A stretch of 60,395 nt of DNA from Candidatus Poribacteria bacterium (GCA_016866785.1 VGLH01000006.1:1-60395), one strand, 5' to 3'; counted from the first letter of the stretch, positions 31,268 through 40,091 are shown. Translations and numbers: made by a program. Notes: generated from the sequence alone by a model not told the origin.

Positions 31268-32023
31268 TCAGGGCGCGAAGTCAAACACGTTCTCCCAGAC
31301 GAACCTCGAGCCGCCGGTGAAGTACGTCTTTCCTGCTATGGTCGCCTTGTGGCAGTCGAGGCAGGGCCCGTAGTCCTCGACGCCGTGCACCTGGTGCGGC
31401 GTGACGAGCTCCGGCGTGTCATGGACATGGCAGGTCGTGCAGGTGTATTCGGCGTAGCGGTTCAGCGCGTCGTGGCACTGACCGCACGCGATGTGATGGA
31501 CGACTTCGCCTTTCGGCGTGGGCGTATCGAGCGGGAACCACGGATGGTCCAGCTTGGAGAAGCGGTGGAACCCGATGGCTCCCAGCAGCAGGATCGCGAG
31601 CGCGAGATGCGCGCGCACGGCGTAATGCCGGGTCATCCGACGCGTGAAATGCGTCACGATGCCAGCGGCGGCGATTCCGGCGGCGAGCAGGAACGCGGAG
31701 AGCCCGGAGACCGATGTGGGACGCACGGCGGAGTGCGCGGCGATCAGAACGAGCGCGACTCCCGCCAGCGTCCAATGCGCCTTGAGCCAAGTCGCCTGGT
31801 GACCGAACCGGAGGACCCAGCGTCGCCGGCGCAACGCGAAAGGCAGGATGGCGATGAGGCAGACAGCCGCGATAGTGCTCAGGTCATGTCGCGCTTCGAC
31901 ATACCCGCCGCGCAGCCACGACACGAGCCAGACGAGCAGACCGCCTACTGTCGCGCCGATGCCGAGGTAGTAGAACCCTCGGACCCAGTACGCGACGTAT
32001 CCGCTGCGCCATTTGATCCACAT
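31268..32023 (-). CDS. Membrane-anchored triheme c-type cytochrome
   Basis: A 251-residue protein with four or five hydrophobic segments in the first 150 residues (GFYYLGIGATVGGLLVWLV; LSTIAAVCLIAILPFAL; WTLAGVALVLIAAHSAV; GLSAFLLAAGIAAAGIVTHF; LALAILLLGAIGFHRF). Three CXXCH heme-binding motifs follow in the C-terminal part: CGQCH (180), CTTCH (195) and CLDCH (221). Extra His residues in the membrane part (GFHRF, THFTRR) could be heme ligands. It resembles NapC/NrfH or quinol-dehydrogenase-like modules, but with an unusual topology. No partner oxidoreductase is nearby. Role in electron transfer is inferred; the redox partner is unknown. Confidence 0.72.
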   Translation of the reverse strand: MWIKWRSGYVAYWVRGFYYLGIGATVGGLLVWLVSWLRGGYVEARHDLSTIAAVCLIAILPFALRRRRWVLRFGHQATWLKAHWTLAGVALVLIAAHSAVRPTSVSGLSAFLLAAGIAAAGIVTHFTRRMTRHYAVRAHLALAILLLGAIGFHRFSKLDHPWFPLDTPTPKGEVVHHIACGQCHDALNRYAEYTCTTCHVHDTPELVTPHQVHGVEDYGPCLDCHKATIAGKTYFTGGSRFVWENVFDFAP

Positions 32024-32074
32024 GTCAGCGTTCCGACGATGTACGCCCTAGTGGTCTCAGGTTGATGCTTTGGG

Positions 32075-32168
32075 GAACCAACCCCCGCCCTGTCCCTCCC
32101 CCATTCAAGGGGAGGGATAATGCCTCCTCCCCCGCGAAGCGTGGGGGAGGATTGAGGTGGGGGTTCCA
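32075..32168. repeat. Intergenic palindromic repeat element
   Basis: GC-rich element bounded by GGAACCAACCCCCGCC and its near-inverse GAGGTGGGGGTTCC. Inside are two hairpins: CCCTCCCC / GGGGAGGG and TCCTCCCCC / GGGGGAGGA. It lies between the cytochrome and the TonB receptor. Related in style to the repeats near 55.3 and 55.7 kb. Confidence 0.65.
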
Positions 32169-32191
32169 CGAATCTTCATCGTGACAGACCA

Positions 32192-34210
32192 CTAAAACCG
32201 CGCGTTCAGCCCGATGAATGGTACCAGAGGCAACTGGTAGATCCAATCGCGCTCTGAAAAGTCGCGGTTGTACTGGGCATCGAAGACATTCATGCGCGCG
32301 TAGGCGTTCAGGACTTCCATGTAGAACTGCGCGTCGACCCCTGCAAGCCGGAATCCTCGCGCCAGGCGCAGGTCGAGCCGATGGAACGGCGGGTAGCGGA
32401 CGGAGTAGGGCTCGCCGTAGATCGGGCGGTACCGGACGAATGCGCCGTCCCCCGCGATGACGGGCTCGCCGCCCAGGATGGGCGTGTAGGGAGTACCGGT
32501 GGCGTATTGCCACTTCGCGCCGAGCTCCCATTTCGGGTTTGGAGCGAAGCTGAGAGTCAGCGTCCCGACGTGCGTTTGATCGTACGAGTAGATGAGCTCC
32601 GGGTCGCCGGGTCGGTACCGCCGTCGCGAGTCCGATAGCGCATAGCTCGCCCAACCGACGAGCCGACTGGACGGGCTGTACCGAGCCAAGAGCTCGAATC
32701 CACGGGCGAAGCCGGTTCCCTGGTTCTTGTAGACGAGCTCCGCATCGTCCGTCACCAGGTCGTGGTAGTCCTTGTAGTAGCCGGAGACCTTGAGGAACGT
32801 GTCCTCGGAGACATTGCGCTCTCCCTCCAGTACGTAGTGATAGGCATAGAAGGCGGAAACATCCGGATTGCCCCAATCCGAGTCGATCTGGAAGGGCTCC
32901 GGATTCTGGGTGTATCTGCCCCACGCCGCGCGGATCGCGGCTCCGGTCGGCGTCGCCCATGCGAGGCTGGCGCGCGGATCGACGCGCACATCGTCCGTCT
33001 CGCTGAAATAGGAGGCGCGCACGCCTGCCGTGACGGACAGCGATTCGGAGATGTCGAACCGATCCTGCACGTACGCGTTTGCCCAGTTGTAGCGCCCGCC
33101 GGTGTCGGACCGAACCGTGTCGAGATCGTCCAGATCGAACTCCTGATCGGCGTCCTCATCGGACGGCGGTCGGAGGAAGTTCGCGGTCAGCGTGAACGGA
33201 GACGTGAGCACGTCGCCGCCGACCTCGAGCGTGTTGCGGCGTCCGACGCGAAGCTGTGCATCCTCGCGGAGCGCCCACAGCACCGAATCGATGTTGAGGA
33301 AGTAGTCGCGTCCGAAGGCAACCTTGGTGCGGTACACCAGGCGGGAAAGGGTCGTCCATGCGGACCCGCGTTTGCCCAGCCGCGATTCCAGCGTCGCGCC
33401 TTGACCTCGGAACGCCGTGGCGAAAAGGACGTCACCGGCGAGCTCGGGATCATCCGTGACGTCCTCCTCCTTGATGAGGAGCCGCATGTAGTCGTCGCTG
33501 GCGAACGCCCCGATCCGCAGGTGGTTCGACGGATCGAGGTCGTACTCGGCGCCGACCTGATAGTCCCAGAATCGCGGGAACGCCGAGATGCGGTCGAGCT
33601 CGACGATCTTCGGCACGACGAGGTCGGCGTATGTGCGCCTTCCGGCGGCGTAAACGGAGCCCTTGTCGCCCAGCGGGGCGCGGATCGTCGATTCGGAGAG
33701 CAGCGCGTTGACGTTCAGTGAGACGTCCGTCTCCCGGCGTGCCTCTCGGCTGCGGATATCGACAATCGCCTGGGCGTCGCCGTACTGCGCCCCGAATCCG
33801 CCCGGCAGAACGTCCACTTTGCCGATGAGGTCGGTGCTGAGCGTGGACGCCAAGCCGCCGAAGTGGTACGGATATCCGAGGACCATGCGGTCGAAGTAGA
33901 AGTCGTTGTCTAGGGGCCCGCCGCCGCGAATGAAGAGGGCTCCGTTCAAGTCGTTGACGGTCGAAACGCTGGGGAGCACCTCGATGGCGCGCAGAGCATC
34001 GCCAGCGGTTCCCGGGACGCGGCGGAGCTCGTCACCGATGAGCGTCTGCTTGGCGATGGCTTCCGGTTCCCGTTTTCCGACGACGACGACTTCGTCGAGA
34101 TCGAACACGCCGGGGAGACGTTCGGGCTGACCCATCGCGACGGACGTGACGAGTCCCAAGAAGCCCGCAAGGGTGGCGGCAGCGGCTCGGCGGAGCAGCC
34201 GGTTGGTCAT
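32192..34210 (-). CDS. TonB-dependent outer-membrane receptor
   Basis: A 672-residue outer-membrane receptor. Signal peptide to about residue 27 (LLRRAAAATLAGFLGLVTSVAMG), TonB-box-like DEVVVVGKR, plug domain (DALRAIEVLPSVSTVNDLNG, FIRGGGPLDNDFYFD, LPGGFGAQYGDAQAIVDI), then a 22-strand barrel whose last residue is Phe (GLNARF), as usual. Substrate is unknown; no siderophore or vitamin genes are nearby. Its start overlaps the tonB-like gene by 4 bases, so receptor and energiser are made together. Confidence 0.88.
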   Translation of the reverse strand: MTNRLLRRAAAATLAGFLGLVTSVAMGQPERLPGVFDLDEVVVVGKREPEAIAKQTLIGDELRRVPGTAGDALRAIEVLPSVSTVNDLNGALFIRGGGPLDNDFYFDRMVLGYPYHFGGLASTLSTDLIGKVDVLPGGFGAQYGDAQAIVDIRSREARRETDVSLNVNALLSESTIRAPLGDKGSVYAAGRRTYADLVVPKIVELDRISAFPRFWDYQVGAEYDLDPSNHLRIGAFASDDYMRLLIKEEDVTDDPELAGDVLFATAFRGQGATLESRLGKRGSAWTTLSRLVYRTKVAFGRDYFLNIDSVLWALREDAQLRVGRRNTLEVGGDVLTSPFTLTANFLRPPSDEDADQEFDLDDLDTVRSDTGGRYNWANAYVQDRFDISESLSVTAGVRASYFSETDDVRVDPRASLAWATPTGAAIRAAWGRYTQNPEPFQIDSDWGNPDVSAFYAYHYVLEGERNVSEDTFLKVSGYYKDYHDLVTDDAELVYKNQGTGFARGFELLARYSPSSRLVGWASYALSDSRRRYRPGDPELIYSYDQTHVGTLTLSFAPNPKWELGAKWQYATGTPYTPILGGEPVIAGDGAFVRYRPIYGEPYSVRYPPFHRLDLRLARGFRLAGVDAQFYMEVLNAYARMNVFDAQYNRDFSERDWIYQLPLVPFIGLNARF

Positions 34211-35031
34211 GAGCCGTCGCCGATCCGAAAACGATAGGGTACGCGGATCGTTGCCGAGACGGGGCTCCCGTCCTCGTAGGCTGGGAAGAACCTCGAGGCG
34301 CGAAGCGCCGCAATCGCCGCTTCGTCACAGCCCATGCCCAGGCTCTGCTCGACGTCGATCTGGTCGACGAGTCCGCTGGGAAGCACCACGGCGGTGAGGA
34401 TGACCACTCCCTCTTTGCTGCTTCGGCGCGCAGTCTCGGGATACTCGGGAACGACGCGCTGGAGGAATCGCGGCGCCATGACCGAGCCTGACAGCCGGGC
34501 GACTGGCGTTGTGGGATCCGATTGAGCGTACTCGATCCGCGCATCGAGGACGGCGGTCGCCAGCGTGGGCATCTCGACGCGAGGCGGAGCCGGGCTGAAT
34601 GCCGCCGGACGGAAGGTCGCGACGTCGAGCTCGCGGACCTCGCTGGCGGTAGCCGCCAGATCGAGTGCGCGCGCAGCTGGAGCCAGCGCTGTGGGACCCG
34701 TCCCCGAAGCGGCGGCAAGCGATGGTTCCCACGGTGTGAACGGGACGTCGGCAACCGTCGCCGGGACGTCGATGTAGGACGACGCGGCGCGAGGAGTCGC
34801 CGACAGCACGAGCGGCTTGACGAGCGGCTTGACGAGCGGCTGCACGCGCCGTTGGGGTTTCTTCTTCGCCTCGTTGGTGACGATGTCCGCGGTGAAGTGC
34901 GTCGTGGCGTCTTCGGGAGCCTTCATGATGAAGATGTTGAAGAGCCCGGTGACGAACAGGAGAGCGTGCAGCGAGACGGACAGCACGAAAGGCGTGCGAG
35001 CGCGTTGTACACTACGCCGCGAGCCGAACAT
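34207..35031 (-). CDS. TonB-family energy transducer
   Basis: A 274-residue TonB-like protein. An N-terminal membrane anchor (FVLSVSLHALLFVTGLFNIFI, about residues 15-35) is followed by a linker with an unusual tandem PLVKPLVKPLV stretch encoded by an imperfect 12-base repeat (34809-34845). A variable region ends in the C-terminal TonB domain (VVPEYPETARRSSKEGVVIL ... GMGCDEAAIAALRASRFFPAYEDG). GGAGGAGCGCC precedes ATG 35031. ExbB and ExbD are not in the window. It is coupled to the receptor gene (4-base overlap). Confidence 0.85.
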   Translation of the reverse strand: MFGSRRSVQRARTPFVLSVSLHALLFVTGLFNIFIMKAPEDATTHFTADIVTNEAKKKPQRRVQPLVKPLVKPLVLSATPRAASSYIDVPATVADVPFTPWEPSLAAASGTGPTALAPAARALDLAATASEVRELDVATFRPAAFSPAPPRVEMPTLATAVLDARIEYAQSDPTTPVARLSGSVMAPRFLQRVVPEYPETARRSSKEGVVILTAVVLPSGLVDQIDVEQSLGMGCDEAAIAALRASRFFPAYEDGSPVSATIRVPYRFRIGDGS

Positions 35032-35215
35032 GGCGCTCCTCCGGTAGTCGATCTGTCTTCTCAGCCGCCTAGAGGGCTAACACGCATCCGAGCGAACGGC
35101 TACTCTCAGTGCGAGTCCAGCGTATGCAGCGCCGTACCATCGTAAGTAACGCCGCATTGCGGTGCTGCGCTGACGCGATCTGCAACTGCGTCGTTGCCAT
35201 GGATGGGGGAGTGTT

Positions 35216-36298
35216 GTGACTACGCGTGAACGCTACGTATCGACGCTACGATTCGGGCCCGTGGACAAGCCCTTCATGCGCGCCATCGGCGGATGGGCGG
35301 AGACCGGCGCCCGCTGGCGGAGCGAAGGATGGGACGGATCGCCGCTGGATCGTCTGTTCGCCACCGACGGGGTCGGGGGAGTCGGAGCCTACTACGGTCC
35401 GATTCCGCGCTTTGAGTACCAGGTCATCGAAGAGGACGACGAACACCGCATCTTCGTGAACCACGAAGGCATCCTGATGATGGAGTTCAAGGCGTATTCG
35501 GGGAACTCCAGCATGCCGCAGTTCCTTCGGTTCCCCGTGGAAACGCCCGACGACTTCGAGCAGTTCGCGGCGGAGCGCCTTCAGACGATGTTCGAGAACC
35601 GGGTTCCCCAGAACTGGAGCGAGCACGTCGAGCGATGGAAGACGCGCGAGTATCCGCTCATGCTCTTCGCGGACCGCTGGGGAGGGTTCTTCGGTCCGCT
35701 GCGGAACCTGATGGGGCTCGAGAACCTGTGCCTCGCGTTCTACGACCAGCCCCGGCTCGTCGAGCGGATGATGGAGCAGCGGGCGGACATGATGATCGAA
35801 CTGACATCGCGCATTCTCGACGAAGTCGAGATCGACGTGTTCGCCTTCTGGGAGGACATGGCGTTCAACCACGCGTCGCTGGTGGACCCGAGGTTGTTCC
35901 GCCGGTACGCGCTGCCGCACTACCGGCGCGTCACCGACTACGTCCGCAGTCGCGGCGTGGAGTTCGTCGGGCTCGACAGCGACGGCGACATCACGGAACT
36001 GATTCCCATCTGGATGGATGCCGGGCTGAACCTGCTCTGGCCCTTCGAGGTGGCAGCCGGGATGGATGTGGTCGCCGTGCGCCGCGAGTACGGACGCGAT
36101 CTGGCGATGATCGGGGGGATCGACAAGCGGGCGGTGGCGTCAGGCGGGGCTGTCATGCGAGCGGAAGTGGACCGGATCATGCCGGTCGTGGCAGAAGGCG
36201 GATACATCCCCGAGCTGGATCATTCCGCCCCGCCGGATATCTCTTGGCCCAACTACTGCAACTACATGGAGTACCTGAGCCGCTCACTCGGACGGTGA
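35216..36298 (+). CDS. Uroporphyrinogen decarboxylase-like (URO-D family) methyltransferase/decarboxylase
   Basis: A 360-residue URO-D superfamily TIM barrel. Relatives include heme-pathway HemE and corrinoid methyltransferases such as MtaA/CmuA; heme-specific motifs of HemE are not apparent. Features include FAFWEDMAFNHASLVDPRLF, VGLDSDGDITELIPIWMDAG and DLAMIGGIDKRAV. Poribacteria carry many such paralogues of unknown substrate. Start GTG 35216 with GGGGGAG about 5 bases upstream. Confidence 0.8.
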   Translation: MTTRERYVSTLRFGPVDKPFMRAIGGWAETGARWRSEGWDGSPLDRLFATDGVGGVGAYYGPIPRFEYQVIEEDDEHRIFVNHEGILMMEFKAYSGNSSMPQFLRFPVETPDDFEQFAAERLQTMFENRVPQNWSEHVERWKTREYPLMLFADRWGGFFGPLRNLMGLENLCLAFYDQPRLVERMMEQRADMMIELTSRILDEVEIDVFAFWEDMAFNHASLVDPRLFRRYALPHYRRVTDYVRSRGVEFVGLDSDGDITELIPIWMDAGLNLLWPFEVAAGMDVVAVRREYGRDLAMIGGIDKRAVASGGAVMRAEVDRIMPVVAEGGYIPELDHSAPPDISWPNYCNYMEYLSRSLGR

Positions 36299-36305
36299 CC
36301 ACGAG

Positions 36306-36386
36306 TCAGGAAGCCAGCCAGAGCAGCAGCGTCGATGACAGAACAGCCCACGAAGCGAGAGCGACGACCGTGATGACGAGACGCAT
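36306..36386 (-). CDS. Short hydrophobic peptide (26 residues)
   Basis: A 27-codon frame just after the sigma-factor gene. Sequence pieces: MRLVITVVALASWAVLSS followed by TLLLWLAS. It is almost wholly hydrophobic, like a single membrane helix. AAAGGA lies 8 bases before the ATG (36384-36386). It occupies the space between the sigma-factor stop (36432) and the convergent URO-D stop. It could be a true small membrane protein co-transcribed with the sigma factor, or a chance frame; no homologue is recognised. Confidence 0.45.
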   Translation of the reverse strand: MRLVITVVALASWAVLSSTLLLWLAS

Positions 36387-36431
36387 GGTCGGTTCCTTTC
36401 TGATCTGATCGATGCCGGATGACTCGGTGCG

Positions 36432-37136
36432 TTACGCCGCCGAGGGTTCGTCCCACCACGCCCGCAGCTTGGACAGGGCTCGTTTGAGAACCTGATGCAC
36501 GCGCTGGCGCGTGACGCCGATCTCGCGGGCGATGTCGGCGCAGCCGGAACCGTCGGCGAACTTTCGGACAATGCGCAACTCGTTGGGATCAAGCCGCGCG
36601 ACGAGCGAGTTCAGGTGTTCGTAGTCGAACTGGCGCCACAGGGGCCACTCGCGCGGAGAGCCTCCGGCGTGGACGCCGCCGACGAGGTCGCCGTCGGGTA
36701 TCTGAGACAGTCGGTCGAACGTCTCGTTGCCGGCGGGGTCCTCGTCGATGAGGGGCATCGTGTAGATAGCGGAGCTCAGATCGTCGCCGTCCCGGTGGCG
36801 GCGGTTCCGCCACATGCGGTCGGGGATCGAGAAAGCGCCGGAGTTGCTCTTGCAGTAATGGAGCGCGGTCCAGCGCACGTGAGGGCGAACGAAGGCGAGG
36901 AACGAGACGCCTTTGGTCGGGTCGAAGTCGCGCCGCATCTTGACGCACACCGCCCACGCCTCCTGAAGAGCGTCTTCGACCAGTTCGGGTCGCCCTGCCT
37001 TGACGCAGACGCGCTTCACCGCAGTCGCCAACTGTGAAGCGAAGTGGGAGTCGTTCAGATAATCGTGCTCCCCAATCGAGTGATCGTCTCCGATGAACGC
37101 CATCGGCTCCATCGCGGCGGAAAACGCTGTGGACAT
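36432..37136 (-). CDS. Sigma-70-family RNA polymerase sigma factor
   Basis: A 234-residue sigma factor lacking region 1. Region 2 includes LVEDALQEAWAVCVKMRRDF and FLAFVRPHVRWTALHYCK; an insert of about 60 residues precedes region 4, LDPNELRIVRKFADGSGC and IAREIGVTRQRVHQVLKRAL, which is a helix-turn-helix. The spacing suits an alternative sigma factor. The frame opens at 37214 but ATG 37136 has AGGAGAGAG upstream. No anti-sigma gene is adjacent; the short peptide downstream is the only candidate partner. Confidence 0.82.
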   Translation of the reverse strand: MSTAFSAAMEPMAFIGDDHSIGEHDYLNDSHFASQLATAVKRVCVKAGRPELVEDALQEAWAVCVKMRRDFDPTKGVSFLAFVRPHVRWTALHYCKSNSGAFSIPDRMWRNRRHRDGDDLSSAIYTMPLIDEDPAGNETFDRLSQIPDGDLVGGVHAGGSPREWPLWRQFDYEHLNSLVARLDPNELRIVRKFADGSGCADIAREIGVTRQRVHQVLKRALSKLRAWWDEPSAA

Positions 37137-37204
37137 GCGACTCTCTCCTGTATGTTCCGAGGCGCGCCTTGGGCTCGGCGCGTCGCTCGAACTGCCGACC
37201 GTCG

Positions 37205-37232
37205 AGGTATACACATACTACTACGTATACCT
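37205..37232. promoter_or_regulatory. Inverted repeat AGGTATAC-N12-GTATACCT
   Basis: Perfect 8-bp arms (37205-37212 and 37225-37232) overlapping the -10 and spacer of the sigma-factor promoter, thus a possible operator. Confidence 0.45.
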
Positions 37233-37243
37233 GCACGTGTCAA
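37215..37243 (-). promoter_or_regulatory. Promoter of the sigma-factor gene
   Basis: On the minus strand: consensus TTGACA (37238-37243), 17-base spacer, TAGTAT (37215-37220), about 80 bases before the sigma-factor start. Confidence 0.6.
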
Positions 37244-37288
37244 GTTACACGTTTCGGCATGCAATGCCGACGCAGTGATGCGTTCAGC

Positions 37289-37317
37289 TTGACGGAACCG
37301 CACGAACGGCGTATTCT
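37289..37317 (+). promoter_or_regulatory. Promoter of the HTH/coiled-coil gene
   Basis: TTGACG (37289-37294), 17-base spacer, TATTCT (37312-37317), about 57 bases before ATG 37374. Confidence 0.6.
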
Positions 37318-37373
37318 GCTAGTGGTGCAGAGCCTTTGGCGCGTTAGCAGGGGTACATGGCGAGGTGGACGGA

Positions 37374-37838
37374 ATGAGCACGAACAGCGCAGCGGACGCG
37401 CAGGAGCGCGAGTACAGCTTAACGGAAGCGGCGCGAGCCCTGAACAAGAGCGAAGCCTCGCTGCGGATGCGCATCAAGCGCGGTACGCTCAACGCCAACA
37501 TCCGCTACATCGACGACTCCAACGAGCGCTACCAGTACATGATCCCGGAGAGCGAGCTCGAGAAGGAGCGGAACCGACAGAGCTCGACGGTGAGCGATCC
37601 CGCTGCGACGGTGTCAGCGTCAGTGGTTCCGCCTTCGCACTCGGCGACCCCTGCGACGGTTTCCGCCCGCGCGTCGCAGTCCGACGACATCATTGCGGAG
37701 CTCCAGCGCCGTCAGGATCGACTGGAGGCGGCGCTCAAGCAGGAACGCGAAGACGCGCGTGCGCTGATCCGCGCCCTCGAACAGCAGCTCGAGCTCATCC
37801 GTATGATGCTCGCCCAGGCGCTCAACCCGCCGCGTTAG
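37374..37838 (+). CDS. Small HTH-like protein with C-terminal coiled coil
   Basis: A 154-residue protein. Residues about 12-40 (EYSLTEAARALNKSEASLRM) look like a MerR/excisionase-type winged-helix DNA-binding start, followed by KRGTLNANIRYIDDSNERYQYM, as in proteins that read a recognition wing. A Ser/Thr/Ala-rich linker leads to a heptad-rich helix from about 105 to 147 (IIAELQRRQDRLEAALKQER and so on). It may be a dimeric regulator, or a plasmid-partition-like protein. Start ATG 37374 with GAGG 8 bases upstream; GTG 37365 is an alternative. Confidence 0.7.
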   Translation: MSTNSAADAQEREYSLTEAARALNKSEASLRMRIKRGTLNANIRYIDDSNERYQYMIPESELEKERNRQSSTVSDPAATVSASVVPPSHSATPATVSARASQSDDIIAELQRRQDRLEAALKQEREDARALIRALEQQLELIRMMLAQALNPPR

Positions 37839-37908
37839 CCGCTCGCGAGATGCATCCCACCTTGGGTTCTTGTGGTGAGGCGATCCTGCCCTGAGGAGTG
37901 TGTGCGAC

Positions 37909-40068
37909 ATGCCCAGCTTCCGCCGCGTTGCGACGACGGTGTGCGCGATCGCTCTGACGGCGCTGGCGGCGCGCGCGGACGACCCCAAGACGATCCGCGC
38001 CCTTCCGGCGACCGAGAGCATCGAGATCGACGGGCGACTCGACGAATCCGCCTGGCGCGATGCGGTTCCCGTGAACGATCTCGTCCAGCAAGACCCCAAC
38101 CCCGGCACGCCCATCGCGTACCGTACCGAGGTCCGCGTCGCGTACGACCGGAAGCGGCTCTATGTGTCGTTCGACTGCTGGGACGACGAGCCGTCTCTGG
38201 TCGTCGCCAACGAGATGCGGCGAGACGGCGCCATCTGGCAGAACGACAACGTCTACATGGTGATCGACACGTTCGGTGACAAGCGGCGGGGGTTCTTCTT
38301 CCGGACCAACGCCTTGGGGGCCCAGGAAGACGCAGCCGTCACCAACGACGGCGAGAACGTCAACGGAAGCTGGGACGCCATCTGGGAGTCCGTCGGCAGG
38401 AGGCACGAGCGCGGTTGGACGGTCGAGATGGCGATCCCGTTCAACCAACTCCGATTCAGGTCCCAGCCGGAGATGGCGTGGGGCATCAACTTCGGTCGGA
38501 ACATCAGCCACCTCAACAGCGCTGCGCAGTGGGCCCCGATTCCGCAGAGTGAGAGCTGGCCCGGGACGTATCGACCCAGCTTCCAGGGAAGGCTGACCGG
38601 TCTTCAGGACGTGCCGACCCCCGCCTATCTCGACATCGTGCCCTACGTCGTCGCCGGCATCTCGGAGTCGCAGCCGGAGAGCTCCTGGGAACGGAGTACG
38701 GTCTTCGACGCCGGTCTGGACGTTAAATACGGTTTGACGCCGAGTTTGACGCTCGACCTCACGGCGAACACGGACTTCGCCCAGGTCGAGGCGGACCGCG
38801 AGGAGGTCAACCTGACGCGGTTCGACCTTTACCTGCCTGAGAAGCGGGACTTCTTCCTCGAAGGCGCTGGGCTGTTCGAGTTCGCTGCCGGAGGTGGGTT
38901 TGACGCTCCGGCGATGAGCCTCTTCTACAGCCGTCGGATCGGCATCGAAGGTGACCAGAAGGTGCCCATTCTCGGCGGCGGCAAGCTGACGGGAAAGGCG
39001 GGACCCTACAACATCGGGCTGCTCAGCCTCGTCACGGATCGGTCGACGGCAGCTCCCGGCACGGGGTTCAACGTCGTGCGCATCCAGCGCGACATCATGG
39101 ACCGATCCAGCGTGGGGATCATCGCCACGCATCTTCAGCCGGGCACCGGTTCGGATCACTCGCAGAACGTCGGCATCGATCTGATGTACCGTCCGCAGGC
39201 TCGGCTGCGGCTGAAGGCGCTGGCAGCGGGGAGCCGTTCGCCCGGCGGCGACCAGACCTCCGGCGCCTGGTACGCGTCCACCGAATGGAGCAACGACCAC
39301 TTCCGACTGGATGGCTCGTACGTGGATATCCCGGAGGACTTCTCCGCGACGATGGGATTTGTCCAGCGCACCGATGTTCGGACCGGGCGGCTCCGTGGCG
39401 GCGTTGATGCTCGCCCCAACCGGCACGGCATTGGACACCTGGGGCTAAGCGCCGGCGGCGCTTATCTTCAGGACCACGCCGGCACGACGATCGGCTGGGA
39501 TGGGTTCGTCAGCGGCTCGATCGATCGCCGGGCGGGTGGGGGCGTGTTCGGAGGCGTCAGTCAGAACCTCGACCGTGTCCAGGAGCAGTTCGACGTCGAG
39601 GGAATCACCATCCAGGCGAGGGATTACCGGATGACTCGCTTCGACATCGAGCTGTGGACGCCGGAGAGCAGGTCTCTGGCGGCGTTCTCACGCGCCAGCT
39701 ACGGCGACTTCTATCACGGAACCCGTCTCGGCGTGAGCACGGGACCCCAATGGCGGGCGACGACACGGCTCGCCATCGAAGGCAGCTACGATGGGAACCG
39801 CCTCTCCTTCCCAGGCGGCGATCGCGTGACGACGCATGTCGTCGGCAGCCGCGTCGTCTATTCGTTCACGACGCGGCTCTTCACCAAGCTCTTCGCCCAA
39901 TGGAACGACTCGGCGGAGCGCGTCCGCGCCAACCTGCTGTTCCACTACATCTACCGCCCCGGAAGCGATCTCTACATCGTCTACGACCACGGATGGGCGG
40001 CGAAGGATCGGCTCCGCACGGATGGCTGGGCCCTGGTCACCAAGGCGACCTACCGCTTCGGATTCTGA
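37909..40068 (+). CDS. CBM9-like/DUF5916 outer-membrane protein
   Basis: A 719-residue exported protein. Signal peptide (RRVATTVCAIALTALAARA), then a carbohydrate-binding family 9-like domain (IEIDGRLDESAWRDAVP ... RVAYDRKRLYVSFDCWDDEP, ending near residue 220). The rest is the DUF5916 region, a large beta-barrel-like part with FLYLPEKRDFFLEGAGLF-like signature (LYLPEKRDFFLEGAGLFEF), ending in Phe (TYRFGF), as outer-membrane barrels do. Likely glycan-related function at the outer membrane. ATG 37909 (MPSFRR) is preferred over GTG 37900. TGAGGAG precedes it. Confidence 0.8.
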   Translation: MPSFRRVATTVCAIALTALAARADDPKTIRALPATESIEIDGRLDESAWRDAVPVNDLVQQDPNPGTPIAYRTEVRVAYDRKRLYVSFDCWDDEPSLVVANEMRRDGAIWQNDNVYMVIDTFGDKRRGFFFRTNALGAQEDAAVTNDGENVNGSWDAIWESVGRRHERGWTVEMAIPFNQLRFRSQPEMAWGINFGRNISHLNSAAQWAPIPQSESWPGTYRPSFQGRLTGLQDVPTPAYLDIVPYVVAGISESQPESSWERSTVFDAGLDVKYGLTPSLTLDLTANTDFAQVEADREEVNLTRFDLYLPEKRDFFLEGAGLFEFAAGGGFDAPAMSLFYSRRIGIEGDQKVPILGGGKLTGKAGPYNIGLLSLVTDRSTAAPGTGFNVVRIQRDIMDRSSVGIIATHLQPGTGSDHSQNVGIDLMYRPQARLRLKALAAGSRSPGGDQTSGAWYASTEWSNDHFRLDGSYVDIPEDFSATMGFVQRTDVRTGRLRGGVDARPNRHGIGHLGLSAGGAYLQDHAGTTIGWDGFVSGSIDRRAGGGVFGGVSQNLDRVQEQFDVEGITIQARDYRMTRFDIELWTPESRSLAAFSRASYGDFYHGTRLGVSTGPQWRATTRLAIEGSYDGNRLSFPGGDRVTTHVVGSRVVYSFTTRLFTKLFAQWNDSAERVRANLLFHYIYRPGSDLYIVYDHGWAAKDRLRTDGWALVTKATYRFGF

Positions 40069-40091
40069 CGGGATGGGGCGGGCAGGCGTTC

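Noticed and set aside
35132-35218. Cys-rich plus-strand mini-ORF ahead of the URO-D gene
   Set aside because: No ribosome binding site and overlaps the GTG start; probably chance.
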